Positions 1 to 5,039 of a DNA stretch of 5,431 bases are shown piece after piece. The position numbers were made by a program, and so were the translations under genes. Source of the DNA: Flavobacteriaceae bacterium (lineage in GTDB: Bacteria > Bacteroidota > Bacteroidia > Flavobacteriales > Flavobacteriaceae). Location: NCBI GenBank assembly GCA_014763515.1, contig JACXVH010000197.1, forward strand, positions 1-5,431, given 5' to 3'. Under the pieces are notes generated by a model. That model ran no database searches, had not been told where the DNA came from, and saw only the letters and a list, made by a program, of their open reading frames with translations. Each line of letters starts with the position of its first letter. Positions within the stretch are counted from its first letter, which is position 1.

Positions 1-773
1 GCAATCATTTGGTTAACAGATTGTGTCCATCTAACCGCTCCAGTTAATTGAGCAATTAGGTTTTTCTTAATTTCACTTGCATCAGAAATAGCACTAGCTG
101 TAACATTTTGATAAACTGGACAACTTGGAGTTGAGAAAGTAGTTGCTTCGATAGCTGCTGCTAATTCTTCTCTAGCTGGTTCCATCATAGGAGAGTGAAA
201 AGCTCCACCAACAGGTAAAATTAAGGCACGCTTTGCACCTGCTTCTTTCATTCTTTCACATGCAGCTTCCACCGCTTTGTATTCGCCAGAAATTACTAAT
301 TGTCCCGGACAGTTATAATTGGCAGCTACCACAACACCATCAATTGAAGCGCAAATATCTTCTACAACTTTATCGTCAAGGTTTAATACAGCAGCCATAG
401 TAGAAGGCATAATTTCACAAGCTTTTTGCATTGCCATTGCTCTTTGCGATACTAATTTTAATCCGTCTTCAAAAGATAAAGCACCATTTACAACTAAAGC
501 AGAAAATTCACCTAATGAATGTCCGGCAACCATATCTGGTTTTACATCTAATACTTTTGCTAAAATTACTGAGTGTAAGAAAACTGCTGGTTGTGTAACT
601 TTAGTTTCTTTTAATTCTTCAGCAGTTCCTTCAAACATTATGTCAGTAATTCTAAAACCTAGAATATCATTTGCTTTTTCAAACAATTCTTTTGCTAAAG
701 GTGAGCTTTCATATAAATCTTTACCCATTCCTGTGAATTGAGCACCTTGACCTGGAAAAACGTATGCTTTCAT
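1..773 (-). CDS. fabD: Malonyl-CoA:ACP transacylase FabD, C-terminus cut by window edge
   Basis: FabD moves the malonyl group from malonyl-CoA to acyl carrier protein, supplying the extender unit for type II fatty acid synthesis in the cytoplasm. The minus-strand translation begins MKAYVFPGQGAQFTGMG, the typical N-terminus, with the oxyanion-hole Gln at residue 9. The nucleophile motif GHSLGEFSA places the catalytic Ser at residue 86. The substrate-carboxylate Arg is at 111 in SQRAMAMQ, and the catalytic His is at 193 in the motif AFHSPMM. These match E. coli Ser92, Arg117 and His201 in order and spacing. About 257 codons are present, and the family runs to about 290-310, so only the tail is missing. 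The start at 773 gives the conserved N-terminus directly. The gene has its own likely promoter at 831-838 and a repeated leader, so it is probably not co-transcribed with the upstream flavin reductase. The call is secure. Confidence 0.97.
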   Translation of the reverse strand, partial: MKAYVFPGQGAQFTGMGKDLYESSPLAKELFEKANDILGFRITDIMFEGTAEELKETKVTQPAVFLHSVILAKVLDVKPDMVAGHSLGEFSALVVNGALSFEDGLKLVSQRAMAMQKACEIMPSTMAAVLNLDDKVVEDICASIDGVVVAANYNCPGQLVISGEYKAVEAACERMKEAGAKRALILPVGGAFHSPMMEPAREELAAAIEATTFSTPSCPVYQNVTASAISDASEIKKNLIAQLTGAVRWTQSVNQMI

Positions 774-811
774 GTTTTAAGTTTAAATGTTAAAAGTTTA
801 TGAGTTTAAAT
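774..811 (-). repeat. GTTTA-type tandem repeat of 7-8 bases in the fabD leader
   Basis: On the plus strand five consecutive units begin GTT: 774-780 (7 bases), 781-788 (8), 789-795 (7), 796-803 (8) and 804-811 (8). The 8-base units fit GTTTAnnn, and 781-788 and 804-811 are identical (GTTTAAAT). In the fabD mRNA the units read nnnUAAAC and end directly at the start codon, so they form most of the predicted 5' leader. A related repeat lies in the methyltransferase leader at 3463-3486. No function is known to me. It could be low-complexity slippage in AT-rich DNA. Confidence 0.5.
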
Positions 812-830
812 TTCTTACTCAAAACTTTAG

Positions 831-838
831 CAAAAATA
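831..838 (-). promoter_or_regulatory. Probable -7 element of the fabD promoter
   Basis: Read on the minus strand this is TATTTTTG, an exact match to the Bacteroidota -7 consensus TAnnTTTG. It would start transcription about 50 bases before the fabD ATG. No TTG lies at the expected -33 position; the nearest is about 28 bases upstream, which is too far. The call rests on the -7 box and its position between two genes. Such boxes also occur by chance in DNA this AT-rich. Confidence 0.4.
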
Positions 839-846
839 GCATTTTT

Positions 847-1374
847 TTAGAATTGGACTGAATTTACAATTTTTAATAATTTGTTTCTGTATTCGCTGTT
901 AGTAATTCCTTTATCAAGATCAAAATTTTCATTGAAATTGGGTAATGAAAAGCTAGCTATTATTTTTCCTCCTTGATAAGGAAATCTATTTTTTGCTATT
1001 TCTAAAACAGAACTTCCACCACGTGCGCCAGGAGAAGTAGCAAGTAGGAGCATAGGTATATCTTGAAATACTTTTGTGTTTATTCGTGAAACCCAATCAA
1101 GTATATTTTTAAATGCAACAGTGAAATTACCGTTATGTTCAGCTAGTGAAATAACTAATAAGTCGCATTCACTAATCTTATTAAAGAAATCTTGAGCAAG
1201 AGAAGGAATGCCAGTTTCTTTTTCTTTATCAACCGAAAACAAAGGCATTTCAAAATCATTTAAATCAATAATTTCAATGTTGGTTGTATTAAATTGCTGT
1301 GCGGCAAATCTTGCAAATGCCTTATTTATGGATTTTTTACTGTTTGACGCGCCAAAGGCAATAATTTTTTTCAT
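847..1374 (-). CDS. NADPH-dependent FMN reductase-family flavoprotein
   Basis: This 175-residue protein has the flavodoxin-like fold of the FMN_red family, which includes chromate, azo-dye and quinone reductases that bind FMN and use NAD(P)H. Motifs are in the expected order: after the first beta strand (KKIIAFGAS), the FMN phosphate loop GASNSKKSINKA (residues 8-19); PLFSVD (44-49); EHNGN followed by KNILDW (79-94), the usual loop near the isoalloxazine ring; and SPGARGG (114-120). Length is normal for the family, and there is no signal peptide, so it is cytoplasmic. It starts 12 bases after the pirin stop, behind an A-rich stretch, so the two are probably one transcript. Pairing with pirin suggests a role in quinone or electrophile handling, which is inference. 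The exact substrate cannot be read from the sequence, so no symbol is given. Confidence 0.9.
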   Translation of the reverse strand: MKKIIAFGASNSKKSINKAFARFAAQQFNTTNIEIIDLNDFEMPLFSVDKEKETGIPSLAQDFFNKISECDLLVISLAEHNGNFTVAFKNILDWVSRINTKVFQDIPMLLLATSPGARGGSSVLEIAKNRFPYQGGKIIASFSLPNFNENFDLDKGITNSEYRNKLLKIVNSVQF

Positions 1375-1386
1375 TTCATTTCTTTT

Positions 1387-2103
1387 TTAATAGTTCATTG
1401 GTATTTCCATAACTAAAAATTTTGCACTGGAATTGGCTTTAATTTCAATTTCATTGGTTTCCCAAATCCCAATAGCGTCTCTTTTTTCTAATTTCTCACC
1501 ATTAACTTCAATCTCGCCTTCAATATTCATTATATAGAAACCGTTTCTTTCTTTTTTAAGCGCAAGTTTTTTTGAAAATCCTGCATCAAAATCGCTTAAA
1601 TAAAACCATGCATCTTGATGAATCCAAACTCCTTCATCTTTAGCATTAGGCGATAATATTTGTGCAAAACTATTTTTCTGCTTTGTTTTATCTAAAGTGA
1701 TTTGTTGGTATCGAGGAGTTACATTTCTGTATTTAGGGAACAACCAAATTTGAAATAATTTTGTATGCTGGTCACGATTAGGATTAAACTCACTATGCAA
1801 TATACCTGTTCCTGCGCTCATAACTTGTACGTCACCACTTTTAATTGTAGATGCATTTCCCATACTGTCTTTATGTGCTAAATCTCCTTCTAAAGGAATG
1901 GTGATGATTTCCATATTATCATGTGGATGTGTACCAAAACCCATTCCGGCTGCAATAGTATCGTCATTTAAAACTCTCAAAGCTCCAAAATTTACCTTTT
2001 CAGGGTTATACCATGAGCCAAAACTAAAGCTATGATAAGCATTAAGCCATCCGTGATTAGCATGTCCTCTTTCATTTGCTTTGTGTAAAACCGAATTTTT
2101 CAT
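1387..2103 (-). CDS. Pirin family protein (bicupin)
   Basis: Pirins are metal-binding bicupin proteins. E. coli YhhW has quercetin 2,3-dioxygenase activity, while other pirins act through protein partners. Here the N-terminal cupin carries the full metal site: His59 and His61 in GTHPHDNMEII, and His103 and Glu105 in GILHSEFNPN. The pirin N-terminus (ERGHANHGWL...SFSFGSWYNP) and the IWLFP strand are also present. The second cupin (about residues 150-238) has no metal ligands, as is usual. At 238 residues it is of normal length for the YhhW-type subfamily. It is the first gene of a probable operon with the flavin reductase. Its promoter region contains a -7 box and two dyads, and a Crp/Fnr-type gene, now broken, lies directly upstream. 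The biochemical role in this organism is unknown. Confidence 0.95.
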   Translation of the reverse strand: MKNSVLHKANERGHANHGWLNAYHSFSFGSWYNPEKVNFGALRVLNDDTIAAGMGFGTHPHDNMEIITIPLEGDLAHKDSMGNASTIKSGDVQVMSAGTGILHSEFNPNRDQHTKLFQIWLFPKYRNVTPRYQQITLDKTKQKNSFAQILSPNAKDEGVWIHQDAWFYLSDFDAGFSKKLALKKERNGFYIMNIEGEIEVNGEKLEKRDAIGIWETNEIEIKANSSAKFLVMEIPMNY

Positions 2104-2130
2104 AGTATATAAATTTACTTAATGTATACT
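2104..2130. promoter_or_regulatory. Dyad in the pirin leader, possible operator
   Basis: AGTATA at 2104-2109 is mirrored by TATACT at 2125-2130, a perfect 6-bp inverted repeat with a 15-base AT-rich centre. It lies between the predicted -7 box (2132-2139) and the pirin start codon, where a bound repressor would block transcription. No protein is known to bind it, and AT-rich arms can arise by chance. Confidence 0.3.
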
Positions 2131-2131
2131 A

Positions 2132-2139
2132 CAAATTTA
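2132..2139 (-). promoter_or_regulatory. Probable -7 element of the pirin-reductase promoter
   Basis: The minus strand reads TAAATTTG, an exact TAnnTTTG match, 28 bases before the pirin ATG. No TTG is found about 19 bases upstream, so the -33 element is weak or absent. That is what one expects of an activator-dependent promoter, and a palindrome sits just upstream at 2162-2177. Confidence 0.45.
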
Positions 2140-2161
2140 CTTTTTGCAAAGGAGAAGAGCA

Positions 2162-2177
2162 CTTAACCTAGATTAAG
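2162..2177. promoter_or_regulatory. Imperfect 16-bp palindrome upstream of the pirin promoter
   Basis: The sequence CTTAACCTAGATTAAG is symmetrical except at one mirrored pair (2167/2172): CTTAA and TTAAG arms around a CTAG core. Its centre lies about 42-43 bases before the estimated pirin start site. Crp/Fnr-type activators bound at such positions contact RNA polymerase at class II promoters. The neighbouring regulator gene makes this a candidate binding site, but the motif does not match a Crp or Fnr consensus that I can name. Confidence 0.35.
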
Positions 2178-2180
2178 AAA

Positions 2181-2691
2181 TTATTTTTTTAAAATTTTAG
2201 CTTTCATTTTGCTAAAAAATTCTGGAGTAACACCTATATATGATGCAATTTGTTTTTGTGGAATACGTTGTTGAAGTGAACCGTATTTGGAAATAAATTT
2301 TTCATATCGTTCTCCTGCACTCAAACTCAGATTATCCATTAGGCGTTCTTGATAACTCTTCTTGATTTTCACGTGAAAGTAAAACCAATTCGGCGTCTTC
2401 AATAACTTCGATAAATAAATGACCTGTTTTTTTTGAAATCAGACTATACATATCACCAATCCACCAATCAGCACAGGCAAAACTTAAAATATGTTCTACT
2501 ATATTATCATTAATTGTAAAACTTCTTAAAATGCCTTCGTTTACAAAATAGGAATACTTGCTTATTTCGCCCGCATTTAAAAGCATGGTTTTTGCTTTTA
2601 CTTTTTTGGTTTCGGTCTTAGATAAGAATAATGATTTTTCTTCTTCGCTTAAAGTTATGTGTTTACTTATGTTATCTAAGATTAAAGACAT
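2181..2691 (-). pseudogene. Crp/Fnr-family regulator with internal deletion and frameshift
   Basis: Two overlapping minus-strand frames together encode a flavobacterial Crp/Fnr-type transcription factor. The first (from ATG at 2691) gives a cyclic-nucleotide-binding-like beta-roll (about residues 20-113: MLLNAGEISKYSYFVNEGILRSF ending LVLLSRENQEEL). It then shifts into a six-residue junk tail and a stop at 2334-2332. The second frame carries QERLMDNLSLSAGERYEKF and the helix-turn-helix RIPQKQIASYIGVTPEFFSKM, ending at 2181. Between these parts relatives have about 24 more residues, roughly KxxRFFRxLTENxL, the dimerisation helix. Length is 511 bases against about 585 for an intact 194-residue gene, so about 74 bases are gone, which also breaks the frame. 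The junction is near 2353-2357. The gene lies directly upstream of pirin, its likely target. A sequencing error is unlikely to remove this much. The size of the loss is recalled from the family, not aligned. Confidence 0.85.
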
Positions 2692-2710
2692 AATATTTTT
2701 TAATTTAAAT

Positions 2711-2729
2711 AAAGATATATAATATCTTT
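2711..2729. promoter_or_regulatory. Perfect palindrome before the Crp/Fnr gene, possible autoregulatory operator
   Basis: AAAGATAT (2711-2718) and ATATCTTT (2722-2729) are perfect 8-bp inverted arms around a 3-base centre, in the 43-base gap between the methyltransferase stop and the regulator start. On the minus strand the downstream arm contains TATCTTTA, a 7-of-8 match to the -7 consensus (plus-strand 2710-2717), so a bound protein would cover the core promoter. It could instead be a weak AU hairpin ending the methyltransferase transcript, but the stem has only one GC pair. Confidence 0.4.
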
Positions 2730-2734
2730 TAGGT

Positions 2735-3457
2735 TTAATGAGTTAATTTCGCCAAATAATCAAAATGTTCTCCTTCAAGTATTAATTCGCACTTTAAACC
2801 ATTTGCATGAGCCGCATTTTGTAGAGTATTATAATCGATGTACATCCAGTCAAAAGGTTTTTCTTTTTCACCTTTATAAGAAATATCAAAAACTACTTCA
2901 CCATAATAATCCACATCAGTCGGAATCCATTTGCCACCATCTTCATCTTCGTCAAACATATAAATAATATCAGAAGAATCTAATAGAATTTGACCGCCTT
3001 CGTTCAAAAGTGATTTCAGTTTTACTAAAAACTTCGAAATGTTTTTCAGCTTGCCACACATTCCAGCACCATTCATCAATAATAAAATAGTGTCATATTT
3101 GTCATGCTGAAGACTTTCAGCATCTATCTTCATTACATCTTGAACCAGAGCTTTTTTTAAGCCTCGAAGTTGACAAGCTTCAATGGCATTTGCAGAAATA
3201 TCAATAGAAGTGACATCAAGATTTCGTTCGTTTTGTAAATACAAACTATGGCTTCCGGCGCCACAGCCCACATCAAGTACTTTTCCTTTTGCCAATTGTA
3301 ATGCTTTTTGTTCCATTTTTGGCATTTCGTTATAATCACGAAACAAATAAGCAACACTCATTTCATCAGCTTCACTAATAGATGTTTCTGTGATTAAATC
3401 CTGTGGATTATTATTGGTTTGGAAATCTAAGATGGCTTTCCCGAATAAATCTTTCAT
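2735..3457 (-). CDS. Class I SAM-dependent methyltransferase
   Basis: This 240-residue protein has a Rossmann-type methyltransferase domain. Motif I, VLDVGCGAGSHSLYL, is at residues 60-74 and binds S-adenosylmethionine. The acidic residue for the ribose hydroxyls is Asp86 in VTSIDIS. DTILLLMNGAGMCG (122-135) is the motif IV region, and LLNEGGQILLDSSD (150-163) is the following strand. The acidic N-terminal region (DLITETSISEADEMSVAYLFRDYNEMP) recalls a Bacteroidota group of small-molecule-type methyltransferases. The substrate cannot be inferred. The start at 3457 leaves a 9-base gap to the first possible ATG of the divergent ykgJ frame, which argues that ykgJ starts further in. The gene is followed after 43 bases by the Crp/Fnr remnant on the same strand, with a palindrome between them. 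I see no sign of damage. Confidence 0.9.
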   Translation of the reverse strand: MKDLFGKAILDFQTNNNPQDLITETSISEADEMSVAYLFRDYNEMPKMEQKALQLAKGKVLDVGCGAGSHSLYLQNERNLDVTSIDISANAIEACQLRGLKKALVQDVMKIDAESLQHDKYDTILLLMNGAGMCGKLKNISKFLVKLKSLLNEGGQILLDSSDIIYMFDEDEDGGKWIPTDVDYYGEVVFDISYKGEKEKPFDWMYIDYNTLQNAAHANGLKCELILEGEHFDYLAKLTH

Positions 3458-3462
3458 TTCAA

Positions 3463-3486
3463 GTTTATGTGTTTATATGTTTATTT
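3463..3486 (-). repeat. Three tandem 8-base GTTTATNT units in the methyltransferase leader
   Basis: On the plus strand three exact-period units run 3463-3470, 3471-3478 and 3479-3486. All fit GTTTATNT and differ only at the seventh base (G, A, T). In the methyltransferase mRNA they read AnAUAAAC and end six bases before the start codon. A degenerate -7-like TATATTTTG (minus strand, 3513-3521) would put the repeat inside the 5' leader. It resembles the fabD leader repeat at 774-811. Confidence 0.5.
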
Positions 3487-3526
3487 GTTGAGTCGTTTTT
3501 TTAATTTTACATCAAAATATAACAAA

Positions 3527-4024
3527 TTGACAAATCCACTAATTGACATATTACAAAAGTTAGCCAAAGATAAGCATAACGAGAATAAAAAGTATTTCGA
3601 CAAGCTAAAAAAGAAACCGCCCAAGAATTTAGATTATGTAATGCAAGATTTGCATGAAGCTGAATTTAAACGAACCGATTGTTTAGATTGTGCGAATTGT
3701 TGTAAAACAACGGGTCCACTTTTTACTTCGGCAGATATTGAAAGAATTGCAAAACATTTACGTTTAAAACCCCAACAATTTATTGAACAATATCTTCGAA
3801 TTGATGAAGATAAAGATTATGTGTTGCAAAGTGTGCCGTGTACTTTTTTAGATAGTGATAATAAATGTTTTATTTACGATGTTCGTCCGAAAGCTTGTAG
3901 AGAATTTCCACATACCGACAGGAAAAAGTTTCAACAAATTTCAAATTTAACGTTGAAAAATATTGCTATTTGTCCAGCTGCTTATAATATAGTAGAAGAA
4001 ATGAAGAAAAAAATTATGTTATAA
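3527..4024 (+). CDS. YkgJ-family cysteine-cluster protein
   Basis: YkgJ-type (CxxCxxCC) proteins carry conserved cysteines thought to bind a metal or iron-sulfur cluster; their role is not settled. With the TTG start chosen here the protein has 165 residues. It shows C52-x2-C55-x2-C58-C59 in RTDCLDCANCCKTTGP, then C105 and C114 (VPCTFLDSDNKCFIY), C124 in RPKACREFPHTDRKK, and C149 in AICPAAYN, eight cysteines in the family pattern. An in-frame ATG at 3467 would add 20 residues (MCLYVYLLSRFF...) that are unlike the family and would cover the leader of the divergent methyltransferase, so TTG at 3527 is preferred. The resulting N-terminus, MTNPLIDILQKLAKDKHNENKKYF, fits the family's usual helical start. 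A weak -7-like TAATTTTA lies at 3502-3509. It is soluble, with no signal peptide. Confidence 0.88.
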   Translation: MTNPLIDILQKLAKDKHNENKKYFDKLKKKPPKNLDYVMQDLHEAEFKRTDCLDCANCCKTTGPLFTSADIERIAKHLRLKPQQFIEQYLRIDEDKDYVLQSVPCTFLDSDNKCFIYDVRPKACREFPHTDRKKFQQISNLTLKNIAICPAAYNIVEEMKKKIML

Positions 4025-4030
4025 TTTTTT
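4008..4030 (+). terminator. All-AU hairpin across the ykgJ stop codon, possible weak terminator
   Basis: AAAAAATTAT (4008-4017) and ATAATTTTTT (4021-4030) are perfect 10-bp inverted arms around GTT, and the 3' arm ends in six Ts. The TAA stop (4022-4024) lies in the second arm. It has no GC pairs, so stability is low, but an AU stem with a U run can assist termination. It may also be chance in A-rich coding sequence followed by T-rich spacer. Confidence 0.3.
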
Positions 4031-4121
4031 AGTTGACAGTTTACGGTAAATAGTATTTAGCTTTTCATCTCAATTTTCTAACATTTTTTAGCTTAGGTTA
4101 CTTTTATAAACGTATTTTTTA

Positions 4122-4129
4122 TATTTTTG
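4122..4129 (+). promoter_or_regulatory. Probable -7 element of the thioredoxin-fold gene
   Basis: TATTTTTG matches TAnnTTTG exactly, with 24 bases between it and the ATG at 4154. A TTA at 4098-4100, 21 bases upstream, is the only -33-like element. The rest of the 129-base spacer (4025-4153) shows no other clear signal beyond the hairpin at its start. Confidence 0.4.
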
Positions 4130-4153
4130 ATTGAATAGTATAGTTTTTTAAAG

Positions 4154-4996
4154 ATGAGAAAAATAGTTTTAGCAGTTGTATTTGCATTAACAACATTTAT
4201 AGTAGAAGCGCAAACAATTTATTCCTTTGATGATGCTCAAAAAATAGCATTAGGTACTAACAAGCTAATAATTTTAGATTTTACAGCAAGTTGGTGTGGA
4301 CCGTGTAGAAAAATGGAGGCAGATGTTTGGAGTAAAGAAGATATAAAATTATTAACTTCTAATTTTGTATTTGCAAAAATAGATTTAGATACAAATAAAG
4401 GATTAGCTTCAAAGTATAATGTAAGAGCAATTCCTAATATTTTAATAACTGATGGAAATGGCAAAATCTTAGAGCAAAATGTTGGTTATATGGATATTGG
4501 TCAGGTAAAAAATCTATTAACGCCTTATCAGTTAAACATTGAATATATGACAACTGAATCAGTTTTGTATTTCAAAAGTAAAGTATATTCGACAGCTCTT
4601 CGTTTAGCTGTAAAATATTTTGATTTTTCATTGTTTTTAGATGATTCTAATGTTAAGAAAAAATTTGTTACTATAGCAACAGAATATTTAGATGATGCCT
4701 TGAGCTTACTTGATAAAAAAGATAAAAAATATGATGAAATAAAACAAATGATAGAAATTGTTGAATTATCAGAGCACGCTTATTTGTTTAATTTTGATAA
4801 GTTAGAAAAGAAAATAGCAAAAGTAGATGTTAGTGGAATAACATCAAGCTATGGTAAAAAACAAATGCAGTTTTATCAATATTTAATAGCTTTAAATAAA
4901 AATGGGCAAGAGGAGTTTTTGACTACCACAACATTAGAAGGCTTTGATAATTTAAAAGCAAAAGCTGAATTGATTTTTGAAAAATCGAAAAGCTAA
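4154..4996 (+). CDS. Exported thioredoxin-fold protein with unrecognised C-terminal half
   Basis: This 280-residue protein begins with a Sec signal peptide (MRK, then a hydrophobic core to about residue 17, likely cut after VEA at 19), so it acts in the periplasm. Residues about 22-125 form a thioredoxin domain: LDFTASWCGPCRKM with the redox pair Cys48/Cys51, strand FAKIDLD (73-79), and cis-Pro94 in VRAIPNILI. The WCGPC site is that of a thiol reductant or disulfide exchange protein. Residues about 130-280 are lysine-rich, mostly helical in appearance and without cysteines. I do not recognise this part, though similar extensions occur in Bacteroidota thioredoxin-like proteins. The partner and direction of electron flow are unknown. 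A -7 box lies 24 bases upstream. The PH-domain gene follows after 43 bases and may be on the same transcript. Confidence 0.9.
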   Translation: MRKIVLAVVFALTTFIVEAQTIYSFDDAQKIALGTNKLIILDFTASWCGPCRKMEADVWSKEDIKLLTSNFVFAKIDLDTNKGLASKYNVRAIPNILITDGNGKILEQNVGYMDIGQVKNLLTPYQLNIEYMTTESVLYFKSKVYSTALRLAVKYFDFSLFLDDSNVKKKFVTIATEYLDDALSLLDKKDKKYDEIKQMIEIVELSEHAYLFNFDKLEKKIAKVDVSGITSSYGKKQMQFYQYLIALNKNGQEEFLTTTTLEGFDNLKAKAELIFEKSKS

Positions 4997-5026
4997 AAAC
5001 TATAAAATATATAATATAGGCAATGT

Positions 5027-5034
5027 TAATTTTG
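5027..5034 (+). promoter_or_regulatory. -7-like box just before the PH-domain gene
   Basis: TAATTTTG matches TAnnTTTG but ends only 5 bases before the ATG at 5040, so transcription would begin at or very near the start codon, giving a leaderless or nearly leaderless mRNA. No TTG is found at -33. It may well be chance, with the gene read through from the thioredoxin promoter. Confidence 0.2.
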
Positions 5035-5039
5035 AGAAA

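Noticed and set aside
319..741. Plus-strand open frame of 140 codons
   Set aside because: It is antisense to fabD, whose catalytic motifs are unambiguous; the product is Ser/Thr-rich with no family features.
1208..1390. Plus-strand 60-codon open frame
   Set aside because: It lies opposite the N-terminal part of the flavin reductase and is a by-product of that coding sequence.
2181..2402. HTH frame read as a separate 73-codon gene starting at TTG 2402
   Set aside because: Its first 16 residues are the sensor-domain DNA read in the wrong frame; only the part from about 2354 downward is native protein, so it is part of the broken Crp/Fnr gene.
3157..3357. Minus-strand 66-codon open frame
   Set aside because: It is an out-of-frame shadow within the methyltransferase, covering motif I in the wrong frame.
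4047..4094. Small palindrome TAAATA-G-TATTTA and a repeated TTTAGCTT in the ykgJ-thioredoxin spacer
   Set aside because: They are short and AT-only or 8 bases long, expected by chance in spacer of this composition, and not placed relative to the promoter in a telling way.
4237..4464. Minus-strand 75-codon open frame
   Set aside because: It is antisense to the thioredoxin active-site region and has no independent support.
4977..5039. Upstream in-frame ATG for the PH-domain gene
   Set aside because: It would overlap the end of the thioredoxin gene and add a non-conserved stretch; the ATG at 5040 gives a natural start before the first membrane helix.
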